A stretch of 31,602 nt of DNA from VRUE01 sp035318745 (GTDB taxonomy: Bacteria; Actinomycetota; Thermoleophilia; Solirubrobacterales; 70-9), in contig DATHEA010000028.1 of NCBI GenBank assembly GCA_035318745.1, positions 1-31,602 of the forward strand, read 5' to 3'. Of this stretch, positions 1 through 7,205 are shown piece after piece; position 1 is the stretch's first letter, and each line of letters opens with the position of its first letter. The position numbers and the translations under genes are program-made. Under the pieces are notes generated by a model. It did no database searches, was not told the origin of the DNA, and saw only the letters and a program-made list of their open reading frames with translations.

Positions 1-1
1 G

Positions 2-742
2 ATCGACATGGGCTTCGGGCTGCACAACCGCTTTGCCACCGTGGGACTCGAGCTGGGGGCGCCGGGGTGTGCGGTTCCGACCTGTGGCCGCGAGTGGATC
101 AGGACGCTCCCACCCGTCTTCCTGCCTCGCTGGCGTCAGGCGGACGCCATCGAGACCGATGGATTCACCACCGTCGGGAACTGGCGAGGGTACGGATCGA
201 TCGAGTGGAATGGCAAGCGTTATGGCCAGAAGGCCCATTCGCTGCGAAAGATCGTCGCGCTGCCGGAGCTGACGAGCGAGCGGCTCGCCTTGGCGCTCGC
301 GATTCACGCCGAGGAGACTGAAGATCTGCATTCGCTTCGGCGCCACGGCTGGGAGCTGATCGATCCCAAGCGCGTAGCGGGCTCGCCTCAACGCTACGCG
401 GCCTTCGTGCGTGGCTCGAAAGGCGAGCTTGGCCTCGCCAAGGAGGGCTATGTCGAGTCCGGCTGTGGCTGGTTCAGCGATCGCAGTGCCTGCTACCTGG
501 CGTCGGGACGACCGGTCGTGGCACAGGAGACGGGGTTCTCGCGGCATCTACCCGTCGGCGAGGGACTGCTTTCCTTCACGACGGCGGAGGAGGCGGCTGC
601 GGCGATCGACGAGGTCGGGGCGGATTACGCGCGCCACGCCGCCGCCGCGCGAGCCTTGGCCGAAGACATGCTCGATTCGACCGACGTCCTCGAACGCCTG
701 CTCGAGCGGGTCGATAGGACACCCGCCGACGTTGCCGTTTGA
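2..742 (+). CDS. Glycosyltransferase, C-terminal part (open at left edge)
   Basis: The reading frame runs in from the left edge with no start in view, so only the C-terminal ~246 residues are present. The segment around KGELGLAKEGYVESG and then YLASGRPVVAQETGF resembles the donor-binding half of GT-B glycosyltransferases, where a conserved acidic/glycine stretch is followed by 'YLA.GRPVV.Q.TG'. The tail (TTAEEAAAAIDEV...) looks like the usual closing helices. It is probably a cytoplasmic enzyme adding a sugar in glycan assembly, but donor and acceptor cannot be read from this fragment. The sulfotransferase follows on the same strand almost without a gap, so the two are probably co-transcribed. 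The ATG at 8 is most likely internal rather than the true start. The glycosyltransferase call is fairly sure; subfamily is not. Confidence 0.65.
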   Translation: MDMGFGLHNRFATVGLELGAPGCAVPTCGREWIRTLPPVFLPRWRQADAIETDGFTTVGNWRGYGSIEWNGKRYGQKAHSLRKIVALPELTSERLALALAIHAEETEDLHSLRRHGWELIDPKRVAGSPQRYAAFVRGSKGELGLAKEGYVESGCGWFSDRSACYLASGRPVVAQETGFSRHLPVGEGLLSFTTAEEAAAAIDEVGADYARHAAAARALAEDMLDSTDVLERLLERVDRTPADVAV

Positions 743-770
743 GGAGTTCGCAAACCGTTACGGTGTCGCG

Positions 771-1634
771 ATGGAAATGTCGGACGTGGTCATCCTGCTC
801 GCCCGCCAGCGGAGCGGGACCAATGCCTTGCGTGACGTCTTGGATTCGCACCAGGAGGTCTTCTGCCTGCCCGAGGTCTTTCAGGCAGAGCCCTCGCCGA
901 AGGCCCGCCACGAGGTCGAGGCGAACTACTTCAATTTCCTTGAGACCCGCAAGGACTCGGTGAAAGAGATCTTGACCTCCGAGGATGCGCAGGCGCAGCT
1001 CTTCCTCGAATACCTCCAGTTCCTCGGCACCTTCTCGGACAAGCGTTATCTGGTGGTCGACATTAAGTACAACTCCGCCCACAACGTCGACGGTCCCTGG
1101 CGTGACATCGGGGGTGCGCCCACGCTCTTCCAGCTGATCAGGCGCAACGAGATGCGGGTGCTGAACCTGACCCGGCTGAACTACCTGCGCTATTACCTCT
1201 CATGGGTCAAAACGGAGCGGACCCGCAAGTACCATCTCCATGCCACGGGCTCGGCTGCACCGGTGAAAGTCGAAGACAAGGGCCTTGCGCTCGATCTCGA
1301 CGATCTCCTCTTCCGGCTCGAGCTGTGCAAGTCGGAAGACCGCCTCGTCAAGCGAGTGCTGGGGGGCTATCTGGGATACATGGCGATCGAGTACGAGGAG
1401 CTGTTCCCGCGAATCGGGGCGCCGCCTTCCGAAGAGGTGCTCGGACAGGTTGCCGGCTGGCTTGGGATCGAGGCCGAGTTTCCGAAGAGCCAGCCTCGCT
1501 ACAGAAAGCAATCCGTGCTCCCCCTATCCGAGGCGATCACCAACTACGACGAGGTTGCCGAGGCACTGCGGGGAACCGAGTTTGAGTACGTCCTCGACGA
1601 CGAGGCGCCGTACCGCGTTCCAACCAGCGTCTAG
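771..1634 (+). CDS. Sulfotransferase family protein
   Basis: A 287-residue protein, a typical length for PAPS-dependent sulfotransferases. The N-terminus VVILLARQRSGTNALRDVL matches the 5'-phosphosulfate-binding loop (usually R-S-G-S/T-T/N) after a first beta strand, and the next segment DSHQEVFCLPEVF is typical of Stf0/Sulfotransfer_1 proteins. The family moves sulfate from PAPS to a hydroxyl or amine of a carbohydrate or other acceptor in the cytoplasm. ATG 771 puts the P-loop-like motif near residue 10; ATG 777 and an in-frame TTG at 732 are alternatives. No good ribosome-binding site precedes 771; GAGGAG at 741-746 is nearer to the TTG option. It follows the glycosyltransferase and faces the next gene tail to tail, with 16 bases between. 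In a polysaccharide locus it probably sulfates a sugar (inference). Confidence 0.78.
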   Translation: MEMSDVVILLARQRSGTNALRDVLDSHQEVFCLPEVFQAEPSPKARHEVEANYFNFLETRKDSVKEILTSEDAQAQLFLEYLQFLGTFSDKRYLVVDIKYNSAHNVDGPWRDIGGAPTLFQLIRRNEMRVLNLTRLNYLRYYLSWVKTERTRKYHLHATGSAAPVKVEDKGLALDLDDLLFRLELCKSEDRLVKRVLGGYLGYMAIEYEELFPRIGAPPSEEVLGQVAGWLGIEAEFPKSQPRYRKQSVLPLSEAITNYDEVAEALRGTEFEYVLDDEAPYRVPTSV

Positions 1635-1650
1635 CTGACCCGGGCGAACA

Positions 1651-4449
1651 TCACTGCAAGCCGGGGATCTGCAAGGACGCCGGGCGGAACAGGTTGGGGG
1701 AGGGAAGGACGTCGCCGGCGTGGCTTCGCTCCCCACCCCAGTTGAGCGAGCGTGGGCGCTCGTACTTGCCGGATTGGATCTCTGCGGCCACCTGACGGAA
1801 GGCTTGGTCGAACTGGGCGCCGATCCGCTCGACCGTGAACCTCTCCCGGATCGTCGCTCTCGCCTTGCGTGAAAGCTCGATTTGGGCCCGCGGGTCCTGC
1901 CAGAGCTCGGTGAGAAGCGCTGCCCATGCGTCGTAGTTTCGCCCTTCGACGATGTATCCGTTCTCTCCCGAGGTGACGATCTCGGGGATGCCGCTCGGGC
2001 TTTGGGCGGTGACCGGGACGCAGCCCCGGGCCATCGCCTCGACGAGGGCGAGCGGGAGCCCCTCGAAGTCCGAGAGCAGCACGAAGAAGTCCTGCGCGGT
2101 GAGGACCTCCATGATCTCCTCGCGGCGCATTCGACCGGCGAGATTGATGCGGCCATCGGCGATGTGGGGGGCGCCTAACCGCTCGAACTGATCGCGGGTT
2201 CCGTCGTGGGCAGAGAAGGTCCCGATCAAGGTGATCTCGTAGGGGACTCCGGTGCGATCCAGCGCCTGCGCCAGGTCGATGAAATCAAGGATGCGCTTCT
2301 GATACTGGACCAGCCTGCCGGTGTAGACGAGTCGCATCTTGTCGCCTTTGCGAGCACGCCTGCGGGCCACGTCCTCTTGCCGGACGCTCGAGTTGTGAAT
2401 CACGCGCGTGTGCTCGCCGATCACGGGGTTCATCTCGGCGACACGGTCGCGAAGGACCTCGGATACGCATATGACCGCGTTGCAGTAACGGCCCAGCCGG
2501 TACACCTGCTCGTAATAGTCGCGGTCATCGGCTTGCACCCAGGTGACGATCCCCACGCTCTCCGTCAGGGCTGCGGCGGCGCTGTTCGCCAGGAAGTCGT
2601 AGGCCATGAAGAGGATGCACGGCGCCTGCGACTCGAGATCGCCGAGGAGGGCGTTCCAGACCCCCGGTGGGCCCTTGCGGTCGCGCTCGAGAAACCGATA
2701 TGGAATCAGCGGCAGGGGGTGATCGAGGCTGCTCTCCCGCACCGCGGCCTCGTCGCGCGTGAAGAGAACCTCGAGGTCCCAGCCAAGCTCGGTCAGCTGC
2801 AACCCGATCGACTCCATTGAGGCGTTCACTCCGCTGACCGCCCAGTCCGAGCAGGGGATCACGATCTTCGGCTGGGCGATCTTCTTGCGTCGCTTGACCG
2901 GTCGATGGCCGCTCACGCCGAGGTCCTTGGAGGCAAGCTTCAGCAGCGCGTCCGCATAACCGTCCGCTGACGGCCGGCTCCTGCCGGGCAGGCAGGCGGA
3001 GACCTTGTCACGGGACCGCCTGCTTCGTTTTGAGATCGCCTTCGCTCGCTCCCTCGAGGAGACGACGACCCGTCGGGAGTGGCGGAAGACGACGTCCAAG
3101 TCGCCCTCGCGCAAGCCGCGACCGTCGTCAGGGAAGAGGAAATAGCACTCGACCCCGTTGCCCGCCAGGGTCTCGAGGATCTCCGGCACGTCGCAGACGG
3201 CATAGAGCGGGTTCGAGCCGGTGAGTGCGAAAGCCAGCAGGCGGAGGGCGGAGGGGCGGAATATCTCACAGGCGAGGGCGTAGTCCTCGAGCACGAACGG
3301 CTCACTCGACCGAGCGGTCCCCGGCTCCGCTGGGGAGGCGACATACGAGACGACGAGGCTGCCGATGTGGTGCTCGGCGGCGAGGCGATCGGCCATGGCG
3401 GGGATTGGCGGCCAGCGGCCCGCCGCGGCGCCGCCGGTGAACCACAGAACTGTGTCCTTGGTCCAACTCCCCCGCTGCAGGGCACTGGAGTCGCCGCGAA
3501 CCTGGAACAGCAGTTTCTCGTGAATATGGGACATCGCCCTGCCTTCCGCCTTTCCGTAGCGGAGGTAGTGCTCGAGCGGCGTCGGGGCTGAGCTGCGGGC
3601 GTTGCGGCTGTTGTTGCGATAGAAGCCGTCGCGGAAGAGGGGGTTGGGATGCGCCGCGCGGCTTTCCGGGTCGACGTAGTGGACGAGCGCGTTCGTCCCC
3701 GCCTTTCGCAGGCGAGGCACCTGCGAGTAGTAGTACTCGGTGTCGAAGTACGGGTTCGGGTCGAGGCCTTTGACGGTGGAATGCTCGATGAAATGGAGCA
3801 GCGGGTTGGACTTGGACGCGCCGACGTCCGGGTTGCGAGCCAGATACCACTGAGTGTCGAAGAGGGGATGCGGGTCTAAGCCCTCGTGCTGGCCGACCTC
3901 CCCGTAGTGGGTGACGGCTTCCTCGAGAGTGCGAAAGGAACGATTCGACTGCTCGGCGTAGTGCTCGGTCGAAAAGAGCATCTCGACGGCCGACTTCTTT
4001 TTCGCCGGCTCCGGAGGGTCGGGAGGCTTGCCGGCGGTCACCGGGGGCGCGGCTCCGTTCCCGCTGGCAGCCACCCCGCTCAGGTCGTAGATCACACCCG
4101 CACTGGAATCTTGGGAAACCACCCGGTAGCGATGGTCTAGGTGCTGTCGAAGCTCCGCGTAGTGATCCAACCACCAAAGCGCGGAGATCGGGAAGGCGAG
4201 GTACTCGCCGCCTTTCTTTCGCAAGCTCTCCAGATGGGAGATCGCGCTTGCGCTGTCGAACGGGTAGTACCCGGCATAGGTCCCGTCGGTCCTCTGCGGG
4301 AAATGCCAGGTCGTACAGACGTCGATGTCGAGCAGCTCCTGATCCCCCTTGCTGACGACGAGGATTGTCGCGTCCTCGGGCACGGAGCTTCGAACGAACT
4401 CGGTGAACCTGCTGACGAGGCCCCGGTATTCCTTGATCCCGTAACTCAT
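1651..4449 (-). CDS. Multidomain GT4 glycosyltransferase with N-terminal repeat region
   Basis: A 932-residue protein. Residues 1-125 form a separate N-terminal domain (KGDQELLD, TWHFPQ, YAGYYPFDSASAISHLE, WWLDHYAEL). After a proline-rich linker (130-150), residues ~157-305 hold about four copies of a ~40-residue repeat with the pattern HPLFD..WYL..NPDV....NPLLHF....G, the later ones degenerate. Residues ~330-510 look like a divergent Rossmann region. Residues 525-890 are a GT4 GT-B glycosyltransferase: SGVNASMESIGLQLTELGW near the N-terminal lobe, LVYTGRLVQYQKRI, and the donor-site motif DFEGLPLALVEAMARG (EX7E) at 794-809. The role is probably sugar addition to a surface glycan; substrate unknown. 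ATG 4449 is preceded by a short divergent gap to the kinase gene. Family members are commonly 350-450 residues, so the ~500-residue N-terminal extension is notable. Confidence 0.8.
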   Translation of the reverse strand: MSYGIKEYRGLVSRFTEFVRSSVPEDATILVVSKGDQELLDIDVCTTWHFPQRTDGTYAGYYPFDSASAISHLESLRKKGGEYLAFPISALWWLDHYAELRQHLDHRYRVVSQDSSAGVIYDLSGVAASGNGAAPPVTAGKPPDPPEPAKKKSAVEMLFSTEHYAEQSNRSFRTLEEAVTHYGEVGQHEGLDPHPLFDTQWYLARNPDVGASKSNPLLHFIEHSTVKGLDPNPYFDTEYYYSQVPRLRKAGTNALVHYVDPESRAAHPNPLFRDGFYRNNSRNARSSAPTPLEHYLRYGKAEGRAMSHIHEKLLFQVRGDSSALQRGSWTKDTVLWFTGGAAAGRWPPIPAMADRLAAEHHIGSLVVSYVASPAEPGTARSSEPFVLEDYALACEIFRPSALRLLAFALTGSNPLYAVCDVPEILETLAGNGVECYFLFPDDGRGLREGDLDVVFRHSRRVVVSSRERAKAISKRSRRSRDKVSACLPGRSRPSADGYADALLKLASKDLGVSGHRPVKRRKKIAQPKIVIPCSDWAVSGVNASMESIGLQLTELGWDLEVLFTRDEAAVRESSLDHPLPLIPYRFLERDRKGPPGVWNALLGDLESQAPCILFMAYDFLANSAAAALTESVGIVTWVQADDRDYYEQVYRLGRYCNAVICVSEVLRDRVAEMNPVIGEHTRVIHNSSVRQEDVARRRARKGDKMRLVYTGRLVQYQKRILDFIDLAQALDRTGVPYEITLIGTFSAHDGTRDQFERLGAPHIADGRINLAGRMRREEIMEVLTAQDFFVLLSDFEGLPLALVEAMARGCVPVTAQSPSGIPEIVTSGENGYIVEGRNYDAWAALLTELWQDPRAQIELSRKARATIRERFTVERIGAQFDQAFRQVAAEIQSGKYERPRSLNWGGERSHAGDVLPSPNLFRPASLQIPGLQ

Positions 4450-4592
4450 GCCCTGCCGTGTCTCCCTTGATTCACGCTTGGATCCCCTTCTGCCCAGGCG
4501 CCGAAAAACCGACGTGGCAGGGAGACCTTACGGGAATGCCGACCCCAAGCGGCAAGCCAGATCAGAAACCTAAACGAATACCCGACCCGAAT

Positions 4593-5588
4593 ATGCTTCG
4601 GCTTGTGAGGCCGACGGACTCCGAAGTTCGGGATGGTCTCGAGAGAGCGCTCTCGACAGCCGACCTGAAGCTCGGTGCAAAGCTGCGCCGGAGGCCTTCC
4701 GAGTACCGCACGAGTTTCCCGCTCGAGGAGCTGGATCTGACGCTCGAGGACGGAACCGAGCTGCGCCTGGTCTTCAAGGACCTCTCCTGGGCGGCGCTCG
4801 AGGAGGAAGCCCGCCTCGCCAAGCCCGAGTTCCTGCACGACCCACAGCGCGAGCCCGCGGTCTATGCCTCGGTGCTGGCGTCTCGCAGCCTCGGTCCGCG
4901 TTATTACGGCGCGGCGATTGACCCGGACGCCGAGCGCTACTGGCTCTTCGTCGAGCGCGTCGAGGGGCGGGAGCTGTACCAGGTGGGGGACCTTGAGCTC
5001 TGGCGGGCGGTGGCGAAGTGGTTGGGAGAGATGCACTCGGACCTCGCAGCCGATCTCGAACGCCATGCCGAGCGCGGCCGCCTGATCGAGTACGACGAGC
5101 CCTACTACCGGCGCTGGCTCGAGCGGGCTCGGGAGTTCGCCGCGGCGCCGCGCCAGCCGCCGTCTCGTGCCGAGGGGCTTGCTTGGATCGCCGACCGCTA
5201 CGACCCGGTCGTCGAAGGCCTCCTCGACCTCCCAAGGACGGTCATTCACGGCGAGCTCTACGCCTCCAACGTCCTCGTCGCGGGTGAGGTGCCTGCTCCG
5301 CGTGTCTGTCCGGTGGACTGGGAGCTGGCCGCCTTGGGACCGGGGCTCGTCGACCTGGCGGCTCTGGTCAGCGGCGGCTGGGCGGAAGAGGATCGGGAGG
5401 CAATCGTCTCGGCCTATCGCTCGGCTGCCGGGATCGCCGCCTTCACGCGTGAGCAATTCGATCTCGCCCGCCTCCACCTCGCCGTCCAGTGGCTGGGCTG
5501 GGCGCCGCCGGGCTGGATCCCACCGGAGGGGCAGCGGCACGATTGGCTGGACGAGGCACTCAAGCTGGCGGAAGGGCTTGATCTCTGA
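4593..5588 (+). CDS. APH-fold phosphotransferase (aminoglycoside phosphotransferase family)
   Basis: About 331 residues from ATG 4593. The frame is open further upstream and ATG 4536, with GGGAG at 4518-4522, is an alternative start. Kinase-fold hallmarks are visible: FVERVEGRELYQV (hinge), an HGELYASNVLV catalytic loop and CPVDWELAALGPGLVDLA (metal-binding D of the DFG-equivalent, then the GP..DLA helix). The family phosphorylates small molecules such as sugars, choline or aminoglycosides; members inside polysaccharide loci are not necessarily resistance enzymes. The Brenner catalytic loop normally reads HGD....N; here the Asp is Glu, while the Asn is kept. The downstream deacetylase starts 1 base after the stop, so the pair should be one transcript. 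Substrate unknown. A long opposite-strand frame overlaps but has no recognisable family pattern. Confidence 0.75.
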   Translation: MLRLVRPTDSEVRDGLERALSTADLKLGAKLRRRPSEYRTSFPLEELDLTLEDGTELRLVFKDLSWAALEEEARLAKPEFLHDPQREPAVYASVLASRSLGPRYYGAAIDPDAERYWLFVERVEGRELYQVGDLELWRAVAKWLGEMHSDLAADLERHAERGRLIEYDEPYYRRWLERAREFAAAPRQPPSRAEGLAWIADRYDPVVEGLLDLPRTVIHGELYASNVLVAGEVPAPRVCPVDWELAALGPGLVDLAALVSGGWAEEDREAIVSAYRSAAGIAAFTREQFDLARLHLAVQWLGWAPPGWIPPEGQRHDWLDEALKLAEGLDL

Positions 5589-5589
5589 G

Positions 5590-6288
5590 ATGGCAGATAG
5601 CCGCTTCCTGATCGTCAACGCCGATGACCTCGGCCTCTCCGAGGGAGTCAATGCCGGCATCGTCGTGGCTCACGAGCGCGGCATCGTGACCAGCGCCAGC
5701 CTGATGGTGCGCCAGCCCGCCGCGCTCGACGCCGTCCGCCAGGCGGAACGACATCCCGCGCTGGCGATCGGCCTGCACATCGACATCGGTCAGTGGGACT
5801 ACGAGAGCGGCGAGTGGGTGGTGGCGTATCAACACTGCTCCCCCGAGGACGAGGCGGCGGTCGAGGCGGAGTGCCGGCGGCAGTTGGAGGCGTTCCGGCA
5901 GCTACTCGGCCGCGATCCAACCCACCTCGATTCCCACCAGCACACCCACATGAGAGAGCCGGTTGCCTCGGTGGCCGAGGGGCTGGCGGCCGAGCTCGGC
6001 GTGCCCCTCCGCGCGCGCGGCATCCGCTACGAGGGTGGCTTCTACGGCCAGTCCGGCAAGGGCGAGCCCTGGCCCCTGGGGATAACGGTTGAGCACCTGA
6101 TCGAGCTGATCGAGTCGCTGCCGGAGGGCTGGACCGAGCTCGGCTGCCATCCGGGTCGCGGCGTCAGGGCCGAATCCTCCTACGGGCCCGAGCGCGAGCA
6201 GGAGCTCCAGACCCTCTGCAACCCTCGGGTCAGGGCCGCGATAGGGGAACAGGGTGTGGAACTGCACTCGTTCGCCGAGGCTGCCTGA
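5590..6288 (+). CDS. YdjC/ChbG/HpnK-family carbohydrate deacetylase
   Basis: A 232-residue protein beginning MADSRFLIVNADDLGLSEGVN, the diagnostic N-terminus of this family; NADD supplies a metal-binding Asp. The other metal/catalytic residues are in HLDSHQHTHM near residues 115-125, and GLHIDIG lies in between. The family removes N-acetyl groups from chitooligosaccharides (ChbG) or hopanoid-linked sugars (HpnK) using a divalent metal, normally in the cytoplasm; no signal peptide is seen here. It starts one base after the kinase stop codon and is probably translated with it. In this locus it may deacetylate an amino sugar of a glycan precursor (inference). A clear family call; substrate unknown. 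Confidence 0.87.
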   Translation: MADSRFLIVNADDLGLSEGVNAGIVVAHERGIVTSASLMVRQPAALDAVRQAERHPALAIGLHIDIGQWDYESGEWVVAYQHCSPEDEAAVEAECRRQLEAFRQLLGRDPTHLDSHQHTHMREPVASVAEGLAAELGVPLRARGIRYEGGFYGQSGKGEPWPLGITVEHLIELIESLPEGWTELGCHPGRGVRAESSYGPEREQELQTLCNPRVRAAIGEQGVELHSFAEAA

Positions 6289-6309
6289 CCCGCCGCCGAG
6301 CGCCGATGC

Positions 6310-6861
6310 TCAGCAGTGCGAGCCGAAGTGCTGGGCCCAGATGTGCGTGTCGGGCTGGCCGGCGAGAGCGCCTATGCGTACGCTGATACCGATCTGGTTG
6401 AAATCTCCGAGGATGTTCTCGCGGTGCCCCGGGGAGTTCATCCAGGCGCGGAAGATGGAGCGCACCGTGCCGTAGCCGTCGGTGCCCCAGGCGAGGTTCT
6501 CGCCAGCCCGCCAGCATTGTGAGGAGATGTAGCCGGTTTGCCGCATCCAGTAAGTGAATTCGCGGCCGCAGGCGAAGTGGCTGAAGCTGTCGCAGCGCAG
6601 GATGTCGTCTCCCTTGTCGCCGGCTGACTGTTCTAGCTCTTCTGCCGTCGAGAGTTCCGCCAGCCCGGCATGGGCCCGGGCGAAGTCGGTCATGCAGAGC
6701 ATTGCCGATTCCTGCGTCGCGGCGGGAGCATCAAGCGTTCCCTGCATGGGGCACACCGAGGCCGGCGCGATCAGGGCCCCGCCCGTTGCGCTGGCGGGCG
6801 CAGCGATTGCCAGTGCGGCCAACGAGGCAAAGGTGAAGAGAAGTGAGAACTTGCGTACCAC
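6310..6861 (-). CDS. Secreted CAP (SCP/PR-1) domain protein
   Basis: A 183-residue protein with a signal peptide: basic MVRK, hydrophobic stretch to about residue 21, likely cleavage after ASA at 25. The CAP domain follows: DFSH-type box SFSHF (His95), GENLAWG at 120-126, and WMNSPGHRENIL at 140-151 with His145, ending in WAQHFGSHC. The two His residues belong to the conserved CAP cleft. Six cysteines (37, 56, 90, 98, 116, 183) suggest disulfides in the exported form. Bacterial CAP proteins are secreted or wall-associated; their function is generally unclear (proposed lipid, peptide or metal binding). It is convergent with the deacetylase and divergent from the collagen-like gene. Confidence 0.87.
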   Translation of the reverse strand: MVRKFSLLFTFASLAALAIAAPASATGGALIAPASVCPMQGTLDAPAATQESAMLCMTDFARAHAGLAELSTAEELEQSAGDKGDDILRCDSFSHFACGREFTYWMRQTGYISSQCWRAGENLAWGTDGYGTVRSIFRAWMNSPGHRENILGDFNQIGISVRIGALAGQPDTHIWAQHFGSHC

Positions 6862-7084
6862 GGTTCTCTTGTCGCCAGAATGGGCGCGCCTCTAGCCATG
6901 CGTTGAACCCAATCGGACGTACGTATGAGATTTCGCACCCAAATTTTGGTGGCCGTTTTCACCCCGGACAGGCCAACCGATTCGGAGGCAGGTTTGAGTT
7001 TGGGCGGGGACTTTCATCGACGCTCATGCCTGGAAACACACTTTTCGAGGGGACCTTGAGCAAAAGTAACTAGTTTGGCCATAT

Positions 7085-7109
7085 GTTTGACTCAATTGAT
7101 TGGTCAAAC
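7085..7109. promoter_or_regulatory. Inverted repeat GTTTGAC-N11-GTCAAAC, candidate operator
   Basis: The arms 7085-7091 (GTTTGAC) and 7103-7109 (GTCAAAC) are perfect reverse complements separated by 11 bases. The arms are AT-richer than the surroundings and lie about 97 bases before the collagen-like start codon, where a dimeric repressor or activator could act. No regulator gene is next to it, and a 7-base repeat can arise by chance, so this is a candidate only. Confidence 0.35.
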
Positions 7110-7190
7110 GTCGAGTGGGTGGGTACCTTGGGCGCCGATCGATGCCCGTGCGGATTCGATGCGCGGGCCTCAAGGGCTTCAATTACCAGT

Positions 7191-7196
7191 AAGGAG
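7191..7196 (+). promoter_or_regulatory. Shine-Dalgarno AAGGAG deciding the collagen-like start
   Basis: AAGGAG ends 9 bases before ATG 7206. The frame is open upstream to 7083, but no comparable site precedes those codons, and a start at 7206 places the signal peptide right at the N-terminus. Confidence 0.75.
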
Positions 7197-7205
7197 ATTC
7201 ACTCG

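Larger units (their letters stand above)
6862..7205. other. 344-base divergent intergenic region between CAP and collagen-like genes
   Basis: This is the only gap over 300 bases in the window. It is visibly less GC-rich than its surroundings and should carry the promoters of both divergent genes. I can see a 7-base inverted repeat at 7085-7109 and a strong Shine-Dalgarno at 7191-7196, listed separately. I could not identify convincing -35/-10 pairs: TTGACT at 7087-7092 has no good -10 at 16-18 bases. A short open frame (6843-7073) and the upstream extension of the collagen frame (from 7083) cross it but lack coding character. No riboswitch fold was recognised. Confidence 0.6.

Noticed and set aside
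411..770. Upstream 120-codon extension of the sulfotransferase frame
   Set aside because: It overlaps the coding end of the glycosyltransferase in another frame and its Arg/Ser-rich translation is typical of shadow reading; the sulfotransferase fold starts after ATG 771.
4446..5660. 404-codon open frame on the minus strand opposite the APH kinase and deacetylase start
   Set aside because: Its translation shows no family pattern, while the plus strand carries clear kinase and deacetylase motifs. It is the usual opposite-strand shadow in GC-rich DNA.
7040..7067. ACTTTT ... AAAAGT inverted repeat in the CAP/collagen gap
   Set aside because: Only six bases per arm with a 16-base spacer; likely chance in an AT-richer stretch.
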